Assembly (NCBI GenBank): GCA_002316385.1
Contig: DCDL01000051.1
Span: 28,276-48,360, forward strand
DNA length: 20,085 nt
Direction: 5' to 3'
Source: Clostridium sp. UBA1056
Lineage (GTDB): Bacteria; Bacillota; Clostridia; Clostridiales; Clostridiaceae
In this document: piece after piece, positions 13,920-20,085 of the stretch
How the letters are laid out: every line of letters starts with the position of its first letter
Numbering within the stretch: the first letter of the stretch is position 1
Notes under the pieces: model-generated
Seen by the model: the letters and a program-made list of their open reading frames with translations, nothing else
The model's database searches: none
What the model was told of the DNA's origin: nothing
Position numbers and translations under genes: made by a program

Positions 13920-15302
13920 TTGAATTTTAAAATGAAAAAAGATACTGTAAATGTACTTATATTTATGGTGGTGTTTGTATTTTTAATAGGTGGAATGTAT
14001 ATATCACTGCCAGCTAATGAGAAAAGCTATATAAGAAAAAATTCTGCGACTATAGACTTCACTAATTATGAGGATTATTCAGCATTAGAAATCTTTAATG
14101 ATAGTATAAAAGATAAAAAGATAATTATGACTAATCAAGAAAACGGTATAAAGGAAAATGCACAAATTCAATATAAGTTTATAACTTATTTAATGGATGA
14201 ATGGAAGCTAAAATATTTTTTAATTGATGTAGGATATTCAGAAGCTGCCATTATAAATGAATATTTGCAGACCGGAGATGAAAATTTATTAGAATCCTAT
14301 AATAATAGTTCTATGGGATATGCTTTTATTGGAGATTCAACGGTGGACATGCTTAAAAGATTATATTTAAAAAATAGTCAGCTTCCTGATAATAAAAAGT
14401 TAAATATTATGGGAATAGGAATAAATGAGTCATTTCAATCTATTGACTTATATTTTAAAAGGATAATTAGTAGAAATTCAGATTTAACAGATAAACAAAT
14501 AGAAAATATAAATAAGTTTTTGGAAAACTTAAAAAGTAAAGAGATTCTAACCAATATAAGCAATGAGAAGGAACTAGATGAGAGAAATAAAATAATTATA
14601 GGATATGTAGAAAACTTCTATAGTGAAATTAATACCAATGAAGATGCATATAAAGAAGCATTGGGTGAGGACTTTAATAATATAAAAATTGTTATAAATA
14701 ATATAAAAAATAGGCAAGAAATTATGAAAACATATTATCAAGATGATTCAAATATGAAAAATGGAAATCAAAAATATTCTCAATATTTATATGATAATTT
14801 AAATAGTTTCTATAAAAGTATGAATATGAAAAGATGCTATATACATGTATACCAGATATATAGCTATCAGCATGAAATTTTAGATGTAGATTTTTTAGGG
14901 GCAAAAATTGCAAAGGATAAGAAATTTAAGGATAAGGTTTTAGGAATCAATGTATTATACCAAAAAGGTAAATTTGATTTTAATAATACACAAATACAAA
15001 TAAATGCAGCAAGAGAAGATTTCAATACTCTTATTCAGGAGGCTGAGTTAGATAAAGAGGATATCGTAATAAATTTAGATAATTCACGAAGCCCATATAG
15101 AAGAAAGTTTACTCCGATATACTTTCCTTTTCCAGATGATGTCCTATATCCACAGGAAAATGTAAATGGAGAAGAAATCGGAGGAATTATAGGAAAAAAA
15201 CCAGGAGTAACTACTGATTATTTTCAAGGAGTAATTATTATAAAGAATCCTTCTATAGACGAATCTCATTTTAATAGAATATATGGGGATAGTAATCCGT
15301 AA
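13920..15302 (+). CDS. Membrane-anchored protein resembling the erythromycin-esterase (EreA/EreB) fold
   Basis: This 460-aa protein has an N-terminal signal-anchor (about 10-30) and the rest presumably outside the cell. The segment from 67 to 125 (KKIIMTNQENGIKEN…, then FLIDVGYSEAAIINEYLQTGD) reads like the start of erythromycin-esterase-family enzymes, where the pattern is LGE.tHG..E followed by a conserved acidic residue and a helix. Here QENG (73-76) puts Asn75 where the family's catalytic His would be. The middle is a helical, Asn/Lys-rich region (about 190-300). A later 'RCYIHVYQIYSYQHEI' may match the second histidine segment. The start is TTG 13920, chosen because GAGAGGG is 7 bases upstream; ATG 13932 is too far from it. 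The family call is tentative and activity is doubtful. Confidence 0.55.
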   Translation: MNFKMKKDTVNVLIFMVVFVFLIGGMYISLPANEKSYIRKNSATIDFTNYEDYSALEIFNDSIKDKKIIMTNQENGIKENAQIQYKFITYLMDEWKLKYFLIDVGYSEAAIINEYLQTGDENLLESYNNSSMGYAFIGDSTVDMLKRLYLKNSQLPDNKKLNIMGIGINESFQSIDLYFKRIISRNSDLTDKQIENINKFLENLKSKEILTNISNEKELDERNKIIIGYVENFYSEINTNEDAYKEALGEDFNNIKIVINNIKNRQEIMKTYYQDDSNMKNGNQKYSQYLYDNLNSFYKSMNMKRCYIHVYQIYSYQHEILDVDFLGAKIAKDKKFKDKVLGINVLYQKGKFDFNNTQIQINAAREDFNTLIQEAELDKEDIVINLDNSRSPYRRKFTPIYFPFPDDVLYPQENVNGEEIGGIIGKKPGVTTDYFQGVIIIKNPSIDESHFNRIYGDSNP

Positions 15303-15339
15303 ATATTTAATTTAAATTGCTGTAATACAAATAAGTTAC

Positions 15340-15368
15340 TTGAATTTATTATGGTAAAGTATTATTCT
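15340..15368 (+). promoter_or_regulatory. Possible promoter of the hydE leader
   Basis: TTGAAT (15340-15345) and TATTCT (15363-15368) are 17 bases apart, each matching consensus at 4/6. If used, it would give a leader of about 295 bases containing three hairpins before hydE. Other AT-rich candidates exist, so confidence is low. Confidence 0.3.
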
Positions 15369-15473
15369 AAAGATGGAACGTAAATTTGAATTTTTAAGGA
15401 ATATGTTTTAACAATTTAATGTGTATGTAAATGTTTTAAAAAGATCTAACAGAAAAGATATAGTCTAATCTGA

Positions 15474-15615
15474 AAGAAACTATAAACATGGACCCATAAG
15501 TATTGTTATATTATGGGTCTAGCTTTCTTTTAAGATAGAGATAGCTAGACCTTTATTTAATTTATGATTATTATAGAATTATATCATATTTGAAAAAACA
15601 AGATATAATTCTATA
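15474..15615 (+). promoter_or_regulatory. Structured leader upstream of hydE with mutually exclusive hairpins
   Basis: Stem A is GACCCATAA (15491-15499) with TTATGGGTC (15511-15519), optionally extended by AAAGAAA/TTTCTTT, with a T-rich tail to 15531. Stem B is GGTCTAGCT (15516-15524) with AGCTAGACC (15543-15551), followed by TTTATTTAATTT. A and B share bases 15516-15519, so they cannot both form fully. Stem C is 15572-15585 with 15602-15615, 14 perfect base pairs around a 16-base loop. The layout suits an attenuator, but tandem terminators of the preceding gene are an alternative. No known riboswitch class is recognised. Confidence 0.45.
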
Positions 15616-15669
15616 TCTAAAAATAATGAAAAGAAAATTACCTAAAAGTATATTGTAAAGGGGAAAATT

Positions 15670-16719
15670 ATGATAAGGAATTTAATAGACAAGCTAGCTT
15701 TAACCAATGATTTATCTTCAGAGGAATTATTATATATATTAGATAATTTAGATGAGGAAAGCAAAAAATATCTAATAGAAAAAGCTCATGAAACTAGGAT
15801 GAAGGTATATGGAGATAAGGTTTATATAAGAGGACTTATTGAATTCACTAATTACTGTAGTAGAAATTGTATCTATTGTGGAATAAGAGCAGAAAATAAA
15901 AATGCTGATAGATATAGACTTACTCTAGAAGATATATTAGAATGTGCAGACCTAGGTGATCAACTTGGATATAAAACCTTTGTATTACAGGGGGGAGAAG
16001 ATCCATATTATACAGATGAAAGATTAGTAGAAATAATTAAAGCTATAAAAGAGAGACATCCTAAAAGTGCTATAACAATTTCTCTAGGAGAGAGAAGTTA
16101 TGAATCCTATAAAAAGCTCTATGATGCAGGTGCAGATAGATATTTATTAAGGCACGAAACTGCAACAAAGGAGCTCTATGATAGATTTCATCCAAAGACT
16201 AGCTTTGAAAATAGAAGACAGTGCCTATATAATCTAAGGGAAATAGGATATCAAATAGGGGCAGGATTTATGGTAGGATTACCTGGACAGGAGCATAAGG
16301 ATTTAGTTAATGATTTAAGATTTATAAAAGAGTTAAATCCTCATATGTGTGGGCTAGGGCCATTTATACCTCATAAGGACACAGTTTTAAAGGATTATAA
16401 AGCAGGTACACTAGAAAAAACTATAACTATGTTAGCTTTAGTTAGACTTTTAGTACCTAATATTTTATTACCAGCTACAACAGCTTTAGGGAGTATTAAT
16501 CCTTTAGGAAGAGAGCTTGGAATTAAAGCAGGAGCAAATGTTGTGATGCCTAATCTTTCACCAAGACGCGTAAGAGAAAAATATTCTCTTTATGATGGAA
16601 AGATATGTACTGGAGACGAGGCTGCAGAATGTAGACATTGCATAGAGAATAGAATAAGAAATGCAGGATTCCAGCTAGATATTACTAGAGGAGATAATAT
16701 AGATTGGACACGTAAGTAA
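15670..16719 (+). CDS. hydE: [FeFe]-hydrogenase maturation radical SAM enzyme HydE
   Basis: HydE is a 349-aa radical-SAM enzyme that acts on the organometallic Fe(CO)2CN-cysteine product of HydG to help build the 2Fe subcluster of the [FeFe]-hydrogenase H-cluster, which is then loaded on HydF. The radical-SAM cluster motif CSRNCIYC gives Cys63, Cys67 and Cys70. Further hallmark segments are FVLQGGEDPYYTD (104-116), ISLGERSYESY, DAGADRYLLRHETA (152-165), GFMVGLPGQ, GLGPFIPHKDT, LLPATTALGSINPLGRE and GANVVMPNLSP. The C-terminal extra cluster site CTGDEAAECRHC has Cys313, Cys321 and Cys324. AAAGGGG precedes ATG by 6 bases. The length is right for the family. hydF follows after 21 bases. hydG is not in this window. 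Confidence 0.97.
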   Translation: MIRNLIDKLALTNDLSSEELLYILDNLDEESKKYLIEKAHETRMKVYGDKVYIRGLIEFTNYCSRNCIYCGIRAENKNADRYRLTLEDILECADLGDQLGYKTFVLQGGEDPYYTDERLVEIIKAIKERHPKSAITISLGERSYESYKKLYDAGADRYLLRHETATKELYDRFHPKTSFENRRQCLYNLREIGYQIGAGFMVGLPGQEHKDLVNDLRFIKELNPHMCGLGPFIPHKDTVLKDYKAGTLEKTITMLALVRLLVPNILLPATTALGSINPLGRELGIKAGANVVMPNLSPRRVREKYSLYDGKICTGDEAAECRHCIENRIRNAGFQLDITRGDNIDWTRK

Positions 16720-16740
16720 TAGGTTAGAAGGAGAGATAGA

Positions 16741-17928
16741 ATGAATACTACACCTAACTCTAATAGAACTCATATAGCCATTTATGGTAAGACTAATGTG
16801 GGGAAATCATCCTTATTAAATAAAATTCTCGGTCAAGAAGTATCTATAGTCTCAGAGGTAAGGGGAACTACCACGGACCCAGTATCAAAGGCAATGGAAT
16901 TAATTCCTATAGGACCGGTTTTGTTTATTGATACGGCAGGGCTTTGGGACGATACTGAACTTGGAGCTTTAAGAGGTGAGAGAACTCTTGAAATAATGAA
17001 AAGGACAGATTTAGCTCTATATGTTATGGATTCAGATGATATAGATATTAAAGCTTATGAAGAAATTAAGCTAGCTTTTAAAAAGTATAATGTACCGCAT
17101 ATTCTTGTAATGAGCAAAGTAGATACCTTGAATGAGTATGAAATAGAAGAGTTAAAAAATAAATTTTTAGATGGAATATTTATATCTGCTATAAAGGGTG
17201 AAGGAATTGAAACTTTAAAGGAAAAAATTATAAATATTGTACAAGAAAATCAAGAGGAGCTTCCTATAATAGGAGATTTATTACCTTATAATAGTAAGGT
17301 TATTCTTGTTGTACCTATAGATTCAGAAGCACCTAAAGGAAGAATAATATTACCACAGGTACAATGTATAAGGGATTGTCTAGATCACGGAATAAAAAGT
17401 TATGTTGTAAGAGATACGGAATTGGAATCTGCCCTAGAAGATATTAAAGATGTAGACTTAGTAATAACAGATTCTCAAGCTTTTAAAAAGGTAGATAAAA
17501 TAGTTCCATCACATATAAAGCTAACCAGCTTTTCTATACTTTTAGCAAGACATAAGGGAGATTTATCTGCCTTTGTAGAAGGGGTCCATAAAATAAAAGA
17601 GCTTAACAAAAATTCAAGAATACTTATATCAGAAAGTTGTTCTCATAATGTTTCTCATGAAGATATAGGAAGAGCTAAGATTCCAAAACTTTTAAATAAA
17701 CATTTAGGATATGAACTCACATATGAATATAGAGTTGGACATGATTTTCCAGAGGATATAGAAAAGTATGATTTAATAATTCATTGTGGAGCCTGTATGA
17801 TAAATAGAAAAACTGTTATAAATAGAATAAATCAGTGTAGAAGTAAGGGCGTAGCTATAACCAACTATGGAGTTATACTTGCATACTTAACAGGAATTTT
17901 AGATAGAACTCTATCTATTTATCAGTAG
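16741..17928 (+). CDS. hydF: [FeFe]-hydrogenase maturation GTPase and scaffold HydF
   Basis: HydF is a 395-aa protein on which the 2Fe precursor is assembled before transfer to apo-hydrogenase. It has an N-terminal Era/TrmE-like GTPase with P-loop GKTNVGKSS (16-24), the switch Thr in RGTTTDP (41-47), G3 DTAG (64-67) and G4 SKVD (125-128, Ser replacing the usual Asn). A dimerisation domain follows (about 185-275). The C-terminal [4Fe-4S] site is CSH (Cys300, His302) with HCGAC (His348, Cys349, Cys352), matching the family's CxH…HCxxC pattern. GAAGGAGAG precedes ATG. It is the last gene of the hydE-hydF unit, closed by a terminator. Confidence 0.97.
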   Translation: MNTTPNSNRTHIAIYGKTNVGKSSLLNKILGQEVSIVSEVRGTTTDPVSKAMELIPIGPVLFIDTAGLWDDTELGALRGERTLEIMKRTDLALYVMDSDDIDIKAYEEIKLAFKKYNVPHILVMSKVDTLNEYEIEELKNKFLDGIFISAIKGEGIETLKEKIINIVQENQEELPIIGDLLPYNSKVILVVPIDSEAPKGRIILPQVQCIRDCLDHGIKSYVVRDTELESALEDIKDVDLVITDSQAFKKVDKIVPSHIKLTSFSILLARHKGDLSAFVEGVHKIKELNKNSRILISESCSHNVSHEDIGRAKIPKLLNKHLGYELTYEYRVGHDFPEDIEKYDLIIHCGACMINRKTVINRINQCRSKGVAITNYGVILAYLTGILDRTLSIYQ

Positions 17929-17972
17929 TAGTAATTTTAATAACATAATACAGATTTAACAGTATAAACAGT

Positions 17973-18027
17973 AAAGGATAAAGACTACTATTTATATTTT
18001 AAAAATAGTAATCTTTATCCTTTATTT
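17973..18027. terminator. Terminator after hydF, possibly shared with the convergent MocR gene
   Basis: AAAGGATAAAGA (17973-17984) pairs with TCTTTATCCTTT (18012-18023). Inside, TACTATTT (17986-17993) pairs with AAATAGTA (18003-18010), with one mismatch between the two blocks. TTTATTTAT follows on the plus strand. It is 44 bases past the hydF stop. Confidence 0.85.
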
Positions 18028-18102
18028 ATATAACTTTAAATTGGGAATGAGTTTATTTTAGTTAATATCTTTAGTTTATATTAGAGTTTATATAATAATG
18101 TG

Positions 18103-18126
18103 CCTATATAAGAGGACTTATATAGG
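18103..18126. repeat. Perfect inverted repeat overlapping the stop codon of the MocR-type gene
   Basis: CCTATATAAG (18103-18112) and CTTATATAGG (18117-18126) flank AGGA. The TAG stop (18104-18106 on the plus strand) lies in the left arm. There is no T-tract on the minus strand, so it is not a standard terminator. It may slow decay or be incidental. Confidence 0.4.
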
Positions 18127-19654
18127 AGGTTCTTTTACCTTTATTTATAAGCATTGCTAAGCAGTCACTGATTACACTCATACCAATTTGAATTTCTTCT
18201 AAATTAGTGGCAGCATAACTAATTCTTAAAGTGTTATCGATATTCTTATCTTTATTTACATAGAACACGTTACAAGGTACTATTAATACATCTTTTTTTG
18301 AACACTGAACATATAATTCACTAGCAGAGACGCCCTTAGGAAGAGTGATCCAAAAGTTAAGACCACCTTTAGGATCTAAGAAATCTATGCCATATATTTT
18401 AAGTTTATTTAACTCAGCCTTCATAGCTTCATATTTTATTTTATACATCTCTATCATATATTTTAGATGTTTTTCCCAGTAACCATTTTTAAAATAAAGT
18501 TGAAGTGCTCTTTGAATTAATCCAGAGGAAGAAATATCAGTGGTATGCTTTGCTGCTAAAAGCTCATCCTTAATAGCTTTGGGAGCAATTATAAAGCCTA
18601 TTCTAAGTCCAGGCATTAAAAGCTTTGAGAAGCTTTTAATATAAATAACCCTATTTGTATTATCCATAGATTTAAGAGTTTTAGTCTTAAAAGAATTGTC
18701 ATAGGAAAGACCTGATAAAGAATCATCCTCTACCAAATACAAGTCATATTTGTCAGCTAAAGCTAGTAATTGATTAAGCTTTTCTTCTGAGTAAGAAGCG
18801 GTAGTTGGATTCTGAAATTGAGTCATTACATATATTAATTTAGGCTTATATATTTTAATATTGGTTTCTAGTAACTTTATATTTATACCGTCAGCTTCCA
18901 TTGGAACACCAATGATATTAGCACCCCTAGATTTAAATACAGCAACGGCACCTGTATAGGTGGGGTTTTCTGTAATAACATAGTCTCCAGGACGAAGCAG
19001 GGCTTTACCGATTACATCAATACCTTGCTGAGCACCAGATACTATTTGAATGCTATCTGGTGTAGCATTTATTTCGTATTCATGGAGAAAATAATCACAT
19101 AGAGATGCTCTAAGAGGTTCATATCCATTACTTTCTTGATATCCAAAGGCATAGCCCTTATCTCTATCGAGTACTTCATTTAAAGCATATTTAAAGGCTT
19201 CAAAAGGAAATATACCTGGATCAGGAGTAGCACTGGCAAAGTTAATAGTAGATGAAGACATGGTAATTTGGCCATTAGACATAAGCTTAAAATCTTCCTG
19301 GTAGTTAGGAGAAGTCATGTAGGGATTATATGAATCCATGTTTTCTGAATTTAAGATTTCATTATTGGTATCTGAGGTTGATATCCTATAATTTATATAG
19401 GCGTTATCTTGTTCTGCTACATAATAGCCGCTTCCCTTTATAGCATTAACATACCCATTTATCTCTAGCTGTTTGTAGGCATTAACAATAGTAACATTAT
19501 TAACTTCTAATTCATTAGCTAATTTACGAATAGGTGGAAGCTTATCACCAACATTTAAAGTATTAGATTTTATTAAAGCTTCAATTTTATTAGCTACTTG
19601 AATGTACATAGGTATGGTTGAAGATTTGTCTAATTCTATTGAAATAGAGTTCAT
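18104..19654 (-). CDS. MocR-family GntR regulator with aminotransferase-like domain
   Basis: This 516-aa regulator has an N-terminal GntR winged helix (about 10-80, PMYIQVANKIEALIKS… and KLPPIRKLANELEVN) fused to a fold-type-I aminotransferase domain (about 135-510). PLP-site residues are visible: Asn282 in QNPTT, Asp310 in VEDDS, Lys344 in SFSKLLMPGLR (Schiff base), Arg351, and the substrate-carboxylate Arg477 in LRISYA. Members such as PdxR and GabR sense PLP or its adducts; whether this one controls vitamin B6 or amine genes is unknown, because the adjacent right-hand gene is out of the window. The start is ATG 19654, with AAAGGAG 8 bases upstream. An ATG at 19672 in frame lies before that Shine-Dalgarno and is rejected. 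A large palindrome sits just upstream. Confidence 0.92.
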   Translation of the reverse strand: MNSISIELDKSSTIPMYIQVANKIEALIKSNTLNVGDKLPPIRKLANELEVNNVTIVNAYKQLEINGYVNAIKGSGYYVAEQDNAYINYRISTSDTNNEILNSENMDSYNPYMTSPNYQEDFKLMSNGQITMSSSTINFASATPDPGIFPFEAFKYALNEVLDRDKGYAFGYQESNGYEPLRASLCDYFLHEYEINATPDSIQIVSGAQQGIDVIGKALLRPGDYVITENPTYTGAVAVFKSRGANIIGVPMEADGINIKLLETNIKIYKPKLIYVMTQFQNPTTASYSEEKLNQLLALADKYDLYLVEDDSLSGLSYDNSFKTKTLKSMDNTNRVIYIKSFSKLLMPGLRIGFIIAPKAIKDELLAAKHTTDISSSGLIQRALQLYFKNGYWEKHLKYMIEMYKIKYEAMKAELNKLKIYGIDFLDPKGGLNFWITLPKGVSASELYVQCSKKDVLIVPCNVFYVNKDKNIDNTLRISYAATNLEEIQIGMSVISDCLAMLINKGKRTSYISPLI

Positions 19655-19676
19655 TATTAAGACTCCTTTCATTATT

Positions 19677-19720
19677 TTAAATATATAATTATTGTATCGT
19701 TACAATAATTATATATTTAA
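19677..19720. promoter_or_regulatory. 44-bp palindrome (20-bp perfect arms) upstream of the MocR-type gene
   Basis: The arms at 19677-19696 and 19701-19720 are exact reverse complements, with a TCGT centre whose core reads TGTATCGTTACA. It lies 22 bases before the start codon, just ahead of the ribosome binding site, so it overlaps the probable promoter (TACAAT on the minus strand is a -10 candidate) or the 5' end of the message. An autoregulatory operator is the simplest reading. A 5' RNA hairpin is the alternative. Confidence 0.55.
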
Positions 19721-19881
19721 GAGGTAAGGTTGTAAAGAAGAGATTAGAGATAACTTTAAAATATAATTATTAAAGTAACTTATTATTGAAGTTGAATATA
19801 TAGCCTTCAATGGAAAGTATTCATTAAATCAATATAGATATCTAAAGCCTACTAAGTAAATATATATTTAATTATACATAT

Positions 19882-19950
19882 GGAGCATTTTAACATTTTA
19901 AAAAGTTATAAATGAAACTATTTAAATATTTAACTTTTTAAAATGCTTCC
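19882..19950. repeat. Long imperfect hairpin in the right-hand intergenic region
   Basis: The right arm TAACTTTTTAAAATGCTTCC (19931-19950) pairs with 19882-19909. In the left arm the block CATTTTAA occurs twice in tandem (19886-19893 and 19894-19901), making one copy bulge out. The tail TTTATAAG is only weakly T-rich. The 19655-20085 gap holds no reading frame that looks real: only the palindrome, this hairpin and the truncated repeat. Confidence 0.4.
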
Positions 19951-20017
19951 TTTATAAGAATTGATTTTCATTGATTTTCTCTTTAAATTATCAATAAAAC
20001 ATGGGGTATTGATATAA

Positions 20018-20085
20018 GGCATCTGAAAATAAATAATAAGTCAAAGATGAGAAGTATATTTTGAGTTAGACAAGGAAACAGGTTC
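20018..20085 (+). mobile_element. Truncated second copy of the MITE-like repeat, cut by the window edge
   Basis: It begins GGCATCTGAAAATAAATAAT and matches the reverse complement of the right end of the 6767-6925 element at 46 of the first 59 positions without gaps. Shared blocks are TGAAAATAAATAATA, CAAAGAT, GAAGTATATTT and AGACAAGG. Like the first copy it is preceded by ATAA. Its other half is beyond the window. Confidence 0.65.

Noticed and set aside
14722..14913. 63-residue minus-strand frame
   Set aside because: It is antisense within the esterase-like gene with no supporting start signal.
15604..15609. TATAAT just before hydE
   Set aside because: It is a perfect -10 hexamer but sits in the right arm of a 14-bp hairpin and has no -35 at 15-19 bases; judged part of the stem.

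Overview
The window looks like chromosome from a low-GC, strictly anaerobic Firmicute, most likely Clostridium sensu stricto. The evidence is very AT-rich intergenic DNA, strong AGGAGG-type ribosome binding sites, adjacent [FeFe]-hydrogenase maturation genes hydE and hydF, a lipoprotein-type substrate-binding protein, and PF04657, M42 and MocR genes typical of clostridia. No rRNA, tRNA, CRISPR array, phage or transposase gene was found. All 21 genes appear intact.

Layout. (1) 1-4261: a ferric-siderophore/iron-chelate ABC importer. The binding lipoprotein runs leftward. Two FecCD permeases and a FecE-type ATPase run rightward as a translationally coupled operon. The intergenic region holds overlapping divergent promoters straddling a 12/14 match to the Fur 7-1-7 box, so iron repression of both arms is the natural model. 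(2) 4262-6739, leftward: a compact operon of a UBA-like/DUF4342-type membrane protein, an OmpR-family response regulator and a HAMP-type sensor kinase. A 159-bp MITE-like inverted repeat with TAA flanks sits directly upstream of it. A second, truncated member of the same repeat family lies at the right edge of the window (20018-20085). (3) 7117-9571: a YjjG-type HAD nucleotidase, then a pair of YdcZ/DUF606 (PF04657) small membrane proteins divergent from a YeiL-like Crp/Fnr regulator, with a 20-bp palindrome in the shared region. (4) 9768-12461, rightward: accessory or housekeeping genes, comprising three GNAT acetyltransferases, a bacterial PH-domain protein and a DsrE-like protein. Two conspicuous palindromes lie between them. 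(5) 12690-15302: an M42 aminopeptidase and a membrane-anchored protein resembling the erythromycin esterase fold, which appears to lack the catalytic histidine. (6) 15303-17928: hydE-hydF, preceded by a 367-bp leader with two mutually exclusive hairpins plus a third 14-bp hairpin. (7) 18104-19654, leftward: a MocR-type GntR/aminotransferase regulator whose upstream region carries a 44-bp, nearly uninterrupted palindrome.

Several starts were moved inward because of Shine-Dalgarno placement (1291, 2295, 3323, 8879, 9768, 10423, 19654). In two cases the longer reading frame would have swallowed a promoter or operator. There is no obvious new multi-gene defence or biosynthetic system. The most interesting material is non-coding: the MITE-like family, the hydE leader, and the operator-like palindromes.
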